Part shown: positions 40,873 to 51,289 of the stretch, one piece after another
Layout of the letters: each line of letters starts with the position of its first letter
Numbering within the stretch: position 1 is the stretch's first letter
NCBI GenBank assembly: GCA_002205965.3
Contig: NADL03000553.1
Span: 186,001 to 250,000, forward strand
DNA: 64,000 nt
Direction: 5' to 3'
DNA from: Kappaphycus alvarezii
Lineage: Eukaryota; Rhodophyta; Florideophyceae; Gigartinales; Solieriaceae
Program-made: the position numbers and the translations under genes
The notes under the pieces: generated by a model
The model's database searches: none
Seen by the model: the letters and a program-made list of their open reading frames with translations, nothing else
Told to the model about the DNA's origin: nothing

Positions 40873-41235
40873 TTGAAGGAGGTCCATTCGGGTTCCAGCC
40901 CAACCTTACCAAGACCCAAGTTTACAGCTTCTTCCCTTCCCATCCCCCTTGGTCACTGCCCTGCCCCTTTCCTACCTCCCCCGGATTTCATCGTGCCGGA
41001 ATCTCCGATGGGCTCGGACTCTTTCGTTTCCCAATTTTCGCAGGCCGCCAAAACGCAGTTGACCATATATTTCACCCCCTTCGAGACCTGGTTGATGCTC
41101 AATTCGCTTTTCACTTACACCCGCTTCTGTGCGAACGCTTCGTTTGGCGAGCGCAAATCGGAACGTTTTTTTGTCGTCGTCATCTACCCACTTTTAATTA
41201 CTGTAGTACCTCCCCTTGTCCAAAATTGCTTGTAG
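40873..41235 (+). CDS. Unrecognised open frame, 120 codons
   Basis: Starts MKEVHSGSSPTLPRPKF. Later parts include DSFVSQFSQAAKTQLTIYFT and a hydrophobic end VVVIYPLLITVVPPLVQNCL. It lies between an old LINE 3' end and a long LTR. A second frame (40695-41354) is also open across it, so this may be chance in a C-rich stretch or an uncharacterised part of a mobile element. I assign no function. Confidence 0.25.
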   Translation: MKEVHSGSSPTLPRPKFTASSLPIPLGHCPAPFLPPPDFIVPESPMGSDSFVSQFSQAAKTQLTIYFTPFETWLMLNSLFTYTRFCANASFGERKSERFFVVVIYPLLITVVPPLVQNCL

Positions 41236-42642
41236 TTCTGGTCCTCTCTCGCTCTCCCACACTCTACGCACCTTCCCGGGGAGAATATATCTCCTTCCTG
41301 ATCCTTGCTTATCCTTACCGCGATCCTCTCCAAATTCACCTCCATTTTATCTAGATTTTTAATACTGTATCCTCCACTCTAAATAGTTTTTGAGTCAAGT
41401 TCTTTTTCCCTTTTCGCTTACCTACTTCTACAAATTCTTTATTTGAGAGAAAGGGCGCAAATGCACTACTACAAGTTTCCCTTTAGATTTATTGTATCTA
41501 CTTCAAATCTATAGAGTTCGCCCTCGGTATCCTACTTAAACCTCTTTATTCCAAGTTTCAAACCTCCGCGATTATTTTACTCACTGACTCTCTCCCCTTT
41601 CCCATTCAAAACGCCCTCAATGGCCTGCTACTCCCTGAAATCCACCAAAATGGACAAACTGGGCCCCTCCAGAGTCATTTCCAAAATTCTCCACCCTCTC
41701 TCCCTAAAACCCACCCCCTACTCCCTTTTGGCCCTACTGACCGCGATGAGTATCTTCACTGACAAACGAAGAAGAAGTTGATCGAGTTCCTTTGTAGCTT
41801 GTTCGTCGAGGATGAGGCGGAGGAGGTAGGTGAGGGGCAGGAGGGGGTGATCGAAGAGGGAGCTGGGGAGACTTTTGAGGAGTGAGCAGCCCCGAAATTG
41901 GTCTACGAGAATGAGGTTTACGAGAAGGAGGAAGAGGAAGAGGACGAGGAGGATGAAGAGGAGGAGGAGGATGGTGAGGGGGAGGGAGATACGGAAAGTG
42001 TAGGAATGGTGGGTGGGGGCTGGACAGTAGGGACCAAGTCGTCCCGACGCTCGAACCGGATGGGGGCATCTTTAGTGGTTTAGATATCTCCCTGGAGGAA
42101 CATATAATTATGAGCCGTTAGCGGATAGTTGTGGGGACTGCCTGGGGAGCATGGATATTTTGGAGGATTTGCTTTTGGTCTGACCTAGAGGATGGGAAAC
42201 GAGAGGACCAGATCGATTGTCCGTTTCTTTATTGTCTTTTTTTTTAGAGTATTTCATCCACACAAAGTGCTTCTATGCATTTACTGGTATCTTTTGTAGC
42301 TTTTTTCGTACTCTTAGGGTAGTCAAAAGTCTATGTAAGCTGAGTAAACTGCTTCCTATTGGAAAGATCAAGCAAGTTGGCAGACAACTTCGAGCCAAGT
42401 CCAGAGTAGTAGGAAGTTGAAAGTCGACTTCAGAACCGAGAACCATTTTTCTTACGCCGGTCGCAGAGAATCAGTGGTAGACCGTTCCCCTTCTATACTT
42501 GCTTGTAGCCCTCTCAACTGTCTTCCTTATCCCGTTTTTGTTCGCTCAACTATACCATGGTAGCACTTTTGTAGCTTGCAACACCTTCTCAACGTGGTAT
42601 TTGATTCTGAGTATCTCTTCTCCCGACGATTTACCCCTATCA
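41200..42642 (+). repeat. Type III Ty3 LTR
   Basis: The right end is exact (TTACCCCTATCA at 42642). The left end is estimated from the length of the solo LTR at 44400 and may be off by 50 bases. It holds a TATA-like TACTTAAACC near 41545, the acidic reading-frame block, the promoter stretch AAAAGTCTATGTAAGCTGAG near 42325, and the two small R hairpins at about 42371-42430. L3 LINE sequence follows directly. Confidence 0.75.
41621..42190 (+). pseudogene. U3 acidic reading-frame block (copy at 41 kb)
   Basis: Starts with a MACYSLKSTKMD stretch. PFGPTDRDEYL follows (matching PSGPTDVEYYL at 5040 and SAPTDVEDYL in the solo LTR), then KKKLIEFLCSLFVEDEAEE, a LVYENEVYEKEEEEEDEEDE run and an acidic end. 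The acidic tract is longest in this copy. No known domain. Broken; fossil. Confidence 0.5.
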
Positions 42643-42719
42643 TGACTCCAAGTCTATCTGGCCTCCTTTCAATTTGCTTTACTCGCCGCCAGCGCCCATC
42701 AGAAGCAGAGGGAAGCGTT

Positions 42720-43469
42720 CAATCGATTTCAATTGCCCTGCACGGATTCAGCCTGGCTCCAGGCCTCCGTCCCCTTCTCATTGGCAGTCTAGGTTTCCTG
42801 CAAACTTCAGACATTACTGTGGCTGCTTACGCAGCATCTGTATTTTATTCTTATGGGCGTATCTCCGACCTGATTACTCTTTCCCACGATCGCCACCCCG
42901 AAGAGATCCCTCGGTTCGTCATCTCGCTCTTATCCTCCCGCCACCCGCAGCTGTGTTCGTCGCTTACAGCTACGGCACTTTTCGAGCATTATTCATCGCC
43001 AGCCCCCGGCGAAAGGCTTCAGTCGGCGATCACAACTTCAATCACGATATCGAAGTCTGACAGGTTGTTCTTGTCCGCAGCAGCACCGGGACGAGCACGG
43101 CTCCTCTCCGTGCTAACATCCTCCTCCTCCTCTGTTTTGTCTTTGCCTCCTAACCCCCACCGCGGTACTTACATGTCCTCATCTGCGTGGAAAGTCGCTC
43201 TGGCTCTCCGTCTCGGCATCGCGCTATCCCCTGGATATACTCGCTGTGACGTCTACTCCCGGCGCTTGGCCGACGACGCACCCGTCTTAGATCCAAGCGG
43301 CCAACACGTATTGAGCTGCAAATACGAAGACGGAATGACTCGTCGGCATAACGTCCTCCGCAACGTTCTTGCCCACTTCTGTAAGGAAGCTGGGATCGTC
43401 GCCCTTGTCGAGCATCCGCTCCTCTACCTAGTTCCTAATCCGTCTAGGCCTTCGGAGTCCCCGTCGTGA
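42720..43469 (+). pseudogene. L3 ORF, region before the endonuclease
   Basis: One open frame: LRPLLIGSLGFLQTSDITVA, AYAASVFYSYGRISDLITLS, PRFVISLLSSRHPQLC, SAWKVALALRLGIALSPGYT, LDPSGQHVLSCKYEDGMTRR, HNVLRNVLAHFCKEAGIVAL, VEHPLLYLVPNPSRPSES. This covers the post-RT helical region and the Cys/His stretch leading into the RLE. It ends at a TGA (43467-43469) that lies in phase with the endonuclease frame that follows. Confidence 0.83.
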
Positions 43470-43910
43470 CGGATGGATATTTACATCCCCGCTGTCTACG
43501 GGCTTCAGAGCACTGATATCGCCGTCGATGTTACTGTTGCCCATCCCTCCTCTTGCTGTCACTTCTCGCCAAGTATGGTTACCACAGGTGCTGCCGCGAC
43601 ACTCGCAGAGCGCGAGAAACATTGTCATTACGGCACTTACTGCGACCAAAACGATATCCTCCTCCTCCCTGTCGGGATTTATATCTACGGCGCCTTGGCG
43701 GACAACGGCCAGGGTTTCCTCCGCCGCCTTGCTTCCTCCGCTGCTTCCCGTCGCGGTTCCTCCCCTCAACAGGAACTTCGCGACTTCATTACTCGTTTTG
43801 CCTTTAGTCTCAACGTGATGGAGGCGCGACAGGTTTCCACCAGCCACCCGCTTCGTAGTAAATTTCTGAATACCCCCGCACGCTTCTGGGCCGTACTGTA
43901 TAATTCGTAA
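43470..43910 (+). pseudogene. L3 RLE endonuclease end
   Basis: In the same phase as the preceding frame, separated only by the TGA: RMDIYIPAVYGLQSTDIAVD, DVTVAHPSS, TLAEREKHCHYGTYCDQND, ILLLPVGIYIYGALADNGQG, FLRRLASSAASRRG, ending FWAVLYNS. R-M-D and D-V-T are the RLE core, and E-R-E-K resembles the distal catalytic helix. The same TGA is found in the 15-kb copy. Confidence 0.83.
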
Positions 43911-44399
43911 AGATCTACTTCCACAGATATGATCACCACTTCTCGTGCTTCGCTGCTCGTGTTCTTTTAAGGAACGTATTTACTCCCCAATTACCGTATC
44001 TGCGCACATTTTTGAGTCGATAGTGGTTGTCTGGAAAATTTTAGGATGGATCGAATATATTTTGCGAGACAGAGCCGATCGTACGGGGCCGAACATCTGG
44101 GCGATGGGAAGCAATGGAAGTACGGACCTCTTCGAAGTGACGTTCGTCAAGCCGCTTGCGCCTTCCCACCGGAGGGTCCACGAGTTTAATCCGCTCACCT
44201 CTTCCAATAACTGCGTTTGTTCTCCGCGAAGCATAGAAGATATGAATCTTTGATTGCAACCTCTGAGAGAGGTAGGCTTGTGCTTATCCCAATACACACC
44301 CTCGAAGGTTGGCACCAAGATGCCTGTAGGGTGCTAACCGACCTCGCGAGGAACGTGGCATTTAGGGCGATGGATGCCTTTAGCCAGGTCCGATCGGTG

Positions 44400-45871
44400 T
44401 GATAGGGTGAAAATGGCACAGACAGAAAAATGAACGACTAACTACCCGAGGTGAGAGTCGTCGCGAGCGACTAAGTTTCTACGGTAGACGTTAACGGGTG
44501 GTGGAGAGGAGTGGGCCTGAAGGCTGACTGACTGCTCTAGTAGCAAACTCTAAAGGGGCAGGCTCTACCACCTATGTTCTGCGACTGGCGTAAAAAAGGG
44601 TCTTGGGTCTGAAGATGAATATCAACTTCCTAACTATTCGGGACTAGACCTGAAGTTGTCTGCCAACTTGCTTTCTGTCTCATGGAGGAGCAATTTAGTT
44701 ACCTTACATGGAATTTTTTCCCAAAGTTAAATCTCGATAAAACTACTAGAAGCACCAGGAAAAGTACGAAAAGACTTCATGTGGACGCAAAGGGTTTGAT
44801 AAAAGATAATTGAAAGAAACTAAATGAATCTAATCCTCGAAATCCTCATCCTCTAGATCAGAACCTAGCACTTCCCTTGAGACATCATAAGTGCCCATGT
44901 ACTCCACACATTCACCCTCGGATGTCCCACAATTGTCCGCCCCTTCCTACGAATAATAAACCTCACCTGAATCACCCCCAACCGGGTCCATGACCAGGAC
45001 CACATTGTCCAACCTGTTCATTCCTTCTTCTCCCATGTGACTTGGTTCGAGGCCCCTTTCAGCGTCCGCGGACTCATCGTCTTCCTCTCCTTCCTCCCCA
45101 GCCTCTCCTCGGACTCGTCCTCGTCCTCCACTTGTTTAATATCGTAGGAGAGCTCGGCGGCTACTCAATCTTCGAAGCACTCCCCTTCCTTATCATCCAT
45201 CTCCCCAGAGTACCTCCTACCGATTCCTGTGCTTCGATCTCTACCAGGTGACGAGCAACCATTTCTGTCAAGCGATTGATGGTTTGGCGACGGAGGTAGT
45301 CCTCGACGTCGGTCGGGGCAGAATTGAATAAAGGAGAGACAGTAATGGGAAGAGGGTGACTGTTTTTGGCAATGGGCGGGAAGGAGGGAGTCAGTGCATG
45401 ATGAATGACAAGTGGGGTGTGAATTATCGAGCTTTTGTTGTTGTTGGGACGAAGGTAACTTTTAGGCGGCGGCCAACGTGTTTAAATAGGGCAAACCGGT
45501 TCAGATTGACAGGCCCGCTGAATCGAAAAAGTAGGTAAAATTGTTCTTGTAGTGAGATTTAGTGAAAACCGCCTTACAAAGGGTTATTTATGGCAAGAAT
45601 CATGTGTAGAAATATCGGTTAAGGAAATGATATTTAGGGGCGACGAAGATAAAAAAACGGAGAACAATAAAAGAGTTAACATCAAAGGGGAAGGTAATTG
45701 CTCATAACAAGAGGAGCGAGAAAAAGGAAAGAGTCTAAATAAATGTAAATTTCGTGACGAAAAAGAAAAAGAAAGTAAAGTTAGAAACAAAAGGAATGTA
45801 AATGACTAGAGAAACGTAAAATGTAGTGACTCTGTACGACTAAGACAATACCACCAGTTTCTCTGTTAACA
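44400..45871 (-). repeat. Solo type III Ty3 LTR with target duplication
   Basis: 1,472 bp, on the minus strand TGTTAACAGAG...CCTATCA. Flanked by a 5-bp duplication CGGTG (44395-44399 and 45872-45876). It is the only complete, cleanly bounded type III LTR in the window and so defines this type. On the minus strand: T-rich start, CTATTTAAAC near 45485, the acidic reading-frame block, then R/U5 with two small hairpins. It arose by recombination between the two LTRs of a lost element. Confidence 0.92.
44834..45410 (-). pseudogene. U3 acidic reading-frame block in the solo LTR
   Basis: On the minus strand: SAPTDVEDYLRRQ, then a TEMVARHLVEIEAQE stretch, an acidic middle, and the end VLGSDLEDEDFED followed by a stop at about 44834. 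Codon-phase similarity to the copies at 2560, 5040, 41621 and 48385 is clear at both ends. It lies about 60 bases downstream of CTATTTAAAC. Fossil. Confidence 0.55.
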
Positions 45872-45960
45872 CGGTGCTGACTCTAAGGTAAGCTGACGCA
45901 GGCGTAATGTCCAACGCAGCCTGCCTGCTGGCCGGACTTGAGCAGGCCTTTTAGGGAAAA

Positions 45961-46298
45961 CTAAGAGGTACTAGTAGTCACCATACAGTATATTCCGGGC
46001 CACAGCCGACCGTATCTTCCAAATATTAAATCACCGACGTAGAAGGTATGGACCACTGCTCGCGACAGCTGCTAGAGGAAGACTTGTGCCTATCCCTATA
46101 TCCACCCCTGGAGGCCGATACTCAGATGCGTATACGGTGCTAACCGGTGTCGCGCGGAACGTGGGCGTTCGAGCGATGGAGGCCTATGGGATGGTCAGAG
46201 CAGTGCTTACCGAACGGCACACTGACGCGGCCGTCTTCTCTAACGCGGCATGCCTGCCCGCTGGCATAGAGTCGGCCTTGTTAGGGATTTCATGTAGT
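45961..46298 (+). mobile_element. 5'-truncated L2 LINE 3' end
   Basis: Plus strand. Open frame RGRLVPIPISTPGGRYSDAY, TVLTGVARNVGVRAMEAYGM and VRAVLTERHTDAAVFSNAAC, ending shortly after PAGIESALLG. It matches the L2 C-terminus at 25384-25620. It directly follows the end of the previous L2 copy, so two L2 3' ends lie head to tail. Confidence 0.78.
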
Positions 46299-46395
46299 GT
46301 TACCCATCAGTGACGACTTATCCAGCATGACCATTAGCGGCGTGGATATAACCGACCACACATTCCATGCATTAAAATAACCCCCCAATTTCTCC
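46299..46395 (-). repeat. Short dispersed repeat, copy B
   Basis: On the minus strand: GGGTTATTTTAATGCATGGA, then GTCGTCACTGATGGGTAACA. Same family as 39393-39475 and 56359-56452. A TCTTCCAAGAGTAAAAT word lies next to it at 46404-46432. Confidence 0.75.
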
Positions 46396-46439
46396 ACTTC
46401 CCTCAATATCTCTTCCAAGAGTAAAATGGGGGGATGATG

Positions 46440-47425
46440 GGGTAGTTTATATTTTCGTCTGACATTTCTAGCGGGGGTAGAGTAAAAAACCCCCAGACCT
46501 CTCCCCGTGCATGATGTGAACCATTTAGTTAGATCTTCAGTAAAAATAGATTTCAAAATACCTTGATCCGCTTCGATCCTCTCCGCTAGAAGTATCAGAC
46601 GACGAAGTAAAATACCCTATCATTCCCCCGCTTGATCGGTGATGTAGTCACAGGCTCACGTAGGAGCAGACTCGTTTCGGTTTTCTCCTCTCCTTTTCTC
46701 TAAACTCAGTTTGGATTCCCCCCGTTACACGTATCCGACGACGAAGTAAACTGTCCTATATTCCGCGAATTTCAGAAAGACAATATGCTCGAATGCCTTC
46801 CAAAGTGGCAGTATTTTATGCAAATTCGAATGAAACTACAAATATCTAGCCAAAGTCTTGGGAGGTTTTAATCAGTGAGCAATTTGGTAGACTTTGTTCC
46901 GGAGTACATTGCTAGGCATGGGTTTTAATGGGCATTATGGACACAGTCTAGAAATATCTATACTTGTGAAATTTAGATATATGAAATATGCCGTTTGAAA
47001 GACAATTGTGGATCAATGTTGTCGAGAAACTAGATTGCCATTTGAGCTGTACATCTATTTGTAGGAAATCAAAACTTGAGTTACTCAAGGTTAGAAAGAA
47101 CTGAAATATTGTATACGTCTGCAGAGCGTGGGAAATCAGTTTGTGAAAGATTTCATGACTTGGACTGTGACATCCTCCCTTTTGTTACATTCGAACCCCA
47201 CGGCTCTCAGTCCCTCTAAATTCCCACAGTAAACGCACCCACTGTTTCCCCATTTTTGGTCGCCAAGGTTCAAAAGGAATGAAACTGATGGTTACCTCTA
47301 CTTCAAACTATTCAGCAAGACATTGACTGATCCTGCTATTTGGCTACATTTTAACAGTTTGATCCCCCTTACTGAGAGAATAAAAATACGGAGAGCCTGA
47401 CCTGCAGCAGAGCTCTTGTTAAAGG
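46440..47425. other. Non-coding stretch with a 30-bp direct repeat
   Basis: No frame of note. A word close to GTATCAGACGACGAAGTAAA occurs at about 46588-46624 and again at about 46729-46764, each followed by a CCTAT. The rest is AT-rich and unmatched. Confidence 0.4.
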
Positions 47426-47429
47426 CGAC

Positions 47430-47665
47430 GGCGATTTACGGAGACAGCAATGTATCGAACGACAAGGCACTTAAGGGCGGTAAGTATCTTTGCTTTCTTA
47501 TATGCTAAGGAAAGGAAGGAATCTATTCTTTTCAACGAGTTAGCTGAATCTGCCAGGTCGACCATGTGCCCTGGAGGGCGGGACAGAATGGACATAATGA
47601 TGGGAGAATATACTGCATTGCTCAGGTTATTATTGATGCGCCTATGGACCACACCGTCAAAAAGG
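47430..47665 (-). mobile_element. Old L1 LINE C-terminal remnant
   Basis: Minus-strand frame MVHRRINNNLSNAVYSPIIM followed by SILSRPPGHMVDLAD corresponds to the L1 end VIRRRIYQRLSCTLWSS...ILSRAPLHVPDVEHP. Divergence is high, so this is an old copy. Confidence 0.6.
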
Positions 47666-47869
47666 TGGTATCAGCGCTATGCGAGGAACAAATTCCCTAA
47701 ATAGTTTGGAACTGACTTCCAACTACATATATCACTCTTACCGTGATATACACTCCGTTCATCTTCGCCCACCTTAAAGCTACCCCGGTTTCCAGTTCTT
47801 CGTTTTAAAGGGGTATTTTTCCCTTTTTTGATCTTGGAAGATATATTTAAATCATAGGGGTGAGTCAAT

Positions 47870-49000
47870 TAAGTACATAGATTGCCAAGGCAGAAAATGA
47901 AATTACTCTCTTTACGTTCAGAAATTCTTTCTCCTAATGGTTTAACGTTTTCCATTACATTTTACGCTTCTTTTGCGCGACGATATTCTCTATTTTATAC
48001 AACTACTTTCCTTTTCTCTTAAATGATTTCATGTTCAATTATCTCCTTTTTTGGCAAAATTCTTTTAGTTTTCTCGGATTATTCGATTTTTTTGATCCTG
48101 CTCATCTTTTTCCATTATCAAGACTTCTTTGTCTAATGTTTTGACATAAAGTGTCCTTTTCAAGGCGATTTTCATTTATTACCACTGCAGGGCTGATTTT
48201 CACTTATTTGTTGAATCAGAAGGCCTGCTAGTTTGAACCTTTTGACGCTATTTAAACCGGTCGGGTGAGGATAAAATTTATTCACGTCCCTCTTGCAACA
48301 ATATTTATCAATTCAAACACCTTTGGAAGCCGAAATACGCGCAATTTCCCTTCTTGTCCCATTTCCAAAGCACTCAATCCTCGCGCCATCACTGACTCTC
48401 CCTTTTCCCTTCAAATTCAACTGATGTAAAGGACTATCTTCTTTGTCAAAAAGAAAGCACTTGGCGGAGCTTTTAGCTCTTCATCTATTTTGTGTCGAAG
48501 CACAGGATGCGGCGGGTTGGCGGACTTTGAAAAGGAAGGCTTTATGTCAGAATAGTGCTTCGAGGAGTGTGTAGACCCGAAACTGGTCTACGAAATAGAA
48601 GAAGAGGAGGACGAGGAATGGAAAGGGAACGAAGAAGAGGAGGTAGAAGAGTCCGAGGATCAGGAGGGGGAGGCCGGAATGAATAACACACGAGGGGAAG
48701 GAAATAATTGCAATCTATCAGGTTTTCTTAACCATGGGATCGGCGGGAAAGACATTAGATGAGCTTTATTTCGCGAAAAGAGAGGTGTTCGACCGTGAGC
48801 CGTTCACAGGTATGAGCGGTAACTAACTGGGAACTCCTGATGACTTGAGAGAAGTGCTAGGTTCTGATGCAGGTGATGAAAATTGTGAGGAGTAGACTCC
48901 TTTAATTGCTGTCGAGTATCTTGTTTCAAAATTGATGCTTCCACACGAAACCTTTTCCTACTTATTTTGGAGCTTTCTGGAGTTTCAGTTGGCGAGTCCG
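47870..49000 (+). repeat. Old type III LTR, U3 module
   Basis: T-rich start, GCTATTTAAACC at 48247, the acidic block, and an end AGTGCTAGGTTCTGATGCAG followed by GATGAAAATTGTGAGGAGTAG that aligns with the solo LTR. Similarity continues to about 48980 (CCACACGAAACCTTTTCC). R/U5 is not recognisable on this side. The left edge is approximate. Confidence 0.65.
48385..48895 (+). pseudogene. U3 acidic reading-frame block (copy at 48 kb)
   Basis: STDVKDYLLCQKES matches the PTDVEDYLRRQ segment. Later KLVYEIEEEEDEEW and an acidic end REVLGSDAGDENCEE with a stop at the same aligned position as in the solo LTR. Much diverged, but the pattern of motifs is kept. Fossil. Confidence 0.45.
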
Positions 49001-49234
49001 AGCTCATTTCACGCCACTTTTTCCCTTTCAGTACGCATAAATGTTGATACTTTTGATTGCTTCACTGGTTAAAAATGGAAAAGCACATTTACTTCCCATT
49101 TTAAGGTTCATTCCACAACGTCGCTGTACCATGTAGCCTCCAAGAGCTTTGTCATACTCTAACATCGCGTAAAGTGACCATAAGCTTCTCCGAGATGTAT
49201 AATGGCTACTTCATGAAACGACGCATGTGTGATG

Positions 49235-49430
49235 TGTAATAGTTTAGAAATGGAGCTAACAGGAAAAGGAATCGGCAAGTACCCGAAATGAGAGTTTTTC
49301 AGGCGACTAAAGAGCTACAGTAGACTTTAAAGGGCAAAGGTGAGGAGTCATAGTGAAAGAAACGTTATTGCTCTAGGAAATAATTCCAAAGGGACAGGCT
49401 CTACCACCTCGCTTAGAGGCTATCACCTAG
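49235..49430 (-). repeat. Old Ty3 LTR fragment (U5 side)
   Basis: The plus-strand bases GCGACTAAAGAGCTACAGTAGAC and AGGGACAGGCTCTACCACCT align with the solo LTR near 44450-44580. Only the U5 side is recognisable. Confidence 0.55.
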
Positions 49431-50155
49431 TCTCTGTTCTCAACGTCTCCATTATTATTAAAAAATCTTCAAGTATTCACATGAATTCCTGTTCTCAACG
49501 TTTTCTCACGCCATCTTGGCATTTCGGGAAAACCTAATAAATTATCTACAGAGAAGTTACTCGGAATCGGTAGGTTCCTGCGAAGAGATGATTAAATAAT
49601 TGACTGATCACCCCGTACGGATCTGTAAAGTGCTTCAAACAGACTTTTATCCAAAATATCAAGCCACATAGTGAAGTGATGATGTGCGTCCTTCTTTAGG
49701 AATGCAGCCTTTATTTACTGGCTATCAGTAATCAGAAGAAACTTCACGGGTGAGAACAGATGGATGCGAAAATTTGTCAAGGCGAAGACGAAAGGCAACG
49801 ATTCCTTCTTACAGACTTACTATCCCCTCTCTGCTTCACGTAAGACCCTATTTGTGAATAGGGAGGATTCACACATTCTTTATCATCCTATTGGGACATA
49901 ATAGCCCCTAAATATCAAAATTTATCGGTTTCCGTTACATATAGCACGTTAAAAGCCGATCGCATCAGTAGAAGAGGGACGCAAATCTTGTTTTAAGGTA
50001 TTCTAACGCGATTCGAATTCCGTAGTTTCCTTGAATCCTTCCATCTTCGCAGTTCTAGCGTATAGCGGTACTTTTGGCACAATAAAATCTTTGATAAAAC
50101 ATCGATAATATGAGGCTAGACCTTGAAAGCCTCAAACGTCCATCTTTGAAAAATT
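49431..50155. other. Unassigned AT-rich stretch
   Basis: No supported frame, no repeat matched within the window. Confidence 0.3.
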
Positions 50156-50159
50156 AGTT

Positions 50160-50765
50160 TGCGCCCGGTCGGTTTTTTCTCTTCTTCCGGATAGAGCATG
50201 ATCAATCTTCCATATGAGATTTTAACCAATAGTTTGATAGACTATTGTGCAAAAAAAAAATGCTCAGATTTATTTTCGAGCTTTTCTATGATATTGTATC
50301 AACTACTGTATTGCTGTCTGATATATTTTCATCCATAGTCTTTGAGAATATGAAAAAATTATCAATTTAAAATCTCGCAAGTGGAAGTCCTTTCAAACTT
50401 CATTTATCATTCTGTGGAATGTATCAGTGCCTTCATGAGACAGAAAGGCATCAACTAGAATCCAAATATATCAATTTTGGTGGTAAAGACTGTTTTTTAT
50501 TTTAACTTTTCCTCCAATATGTGCATAGCCCTTTGAAAAGGTTAATTGATGTAATCAATCTCCCGTTCTTCAAAAAGTTGGTGATGTTCTCCTTATTAGC
50601 AATCCAAAGCCAAATCAGTAATATTTTGTGGTGTAATTGTCGGTTATTCGACTGAAAACGATATTTTTTGTTCTTTTGGATGACAGTCGTGACAAGTAAG
50701 GACCATGGTGACGGAATGGATTGAATAATTCCATTTGCAGGCATATTTGCAACATTCCATGCAAT
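50160..50765 (-). mobile_element. Very old Ty3/gypsy RT fragment
   Basis: The minus-strand frame 50502-50744 reads ANGIIQSIPSPWSLLVTTVI and SNNRQLHHKI, the same order as ENDIIRPVSSPWSFPVVVAP and DYRQLNQRMI of the young elements. Weaker similarity continues toward 50160 through the region that follows in gypsy RT. Heavily decayed; fossil. Confidence 0.65.
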
Positions 50766-50959
50766 GAAATATTCAATTTTGCGGTTAAAGTCTATTCCGA
50801 TTGTGGATTATTTTAGATTAGCGTATATTTATCTGTTTTTTGATTCATTTTATCGCTTAAATCTCAATTCTAAAGTAAAACTTGGTCATTTTGCGAATAC
50901 TAGCCAAATTTTCATTACTGTCAGAATTCTTACTGTATGGCTGAACGTGCGAAACACAC

Positions 50960-51285
50960 GCACTACGGTCTAGTCTGCCACACAAATGATATACGGCTTC
51001 TTCCTGTTGGTATTGATGTGTTCGGTGCCCTTGGGGCCGAGGGTGCGACTTTCTTCCGGCGCCTTTCTATTTTCGCTGCTGCCCGTCGAGGCACCACTCC
51101 TCAATAGGAGCTGCACCTCCTAATCACGCGCTTTGTTTTCTGCTTGCATGGGTTTCAAGCGCGTCAGGTTCTTACTAGACGCATTTCCGATTAGTTTCTC
51201 TCTCATCCCCGTTCGCATGTTAGTTTCTCTGTGATCCCCTCAGCATATTCTCCCATTTGCTTTTTCCACATTCCGTAAAGATTTC
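50960..51285 (+). mobile_element. Old L3 LINE 3' remnant
   Basis: A plus-strand frame resembling CDQNDILLLPVGIYIYGALAD: ATQMIYGFF/CHTNDIRLLPVGIDVFG, then FFRRLSIFAAARRGTTPQ (L3: FLRRLASSAASRRGSSPQQ). It is broken by stops and ends near 51285. Divergence is far greater than between the other two L3 copies. Confidence 0.65.
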
Positions 51286-51289
51286 ACAC

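Larger units (their letters stand above)
42643..43915 (+). mobile_element. 5'-truncated L3 LINE copy
   Basis: Plus strand. It begins shortly before GFSLAPGLRPLLIGSLGFLQ and runs to the protein end FWAVLYNS at 43910. It is nearly identical to the L3 copy at 14860-16010. The left end coincides with the LTR end. Confidence 0.88.
43950..45960 (+). mobile_element. Old L2 LINE copy split by a solo LTR
   Basis: Plus strand. Frame 43945-44253 has DRTGPNIWAMGSNGSTDLFE and VTFVKPLAPSHRRVHEFNPL, matching RTRPDIQAMGSSGGTDFFDVTFVNP; RPDI is decayed to TGPNI. Frame 44217-44402 has RYESLIATSERGRLVLIPIH and ARNVAFRAMDAFSQVRSV. The coding end (VMSNAACLLAGLEQAF) continues beyond the LTR at about 45900-45955. 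The gap is exactly the solo LTR plus the duplicated CGGTG. Confidence 0.8.

Noticed and set aside
41898-42083. Host acidic nuclear protein gene (long Glu/Asp run)
   Set aside because: The same block recurs in five LTR copies, so it belongs to the LTR and not to a single-copy host gene.
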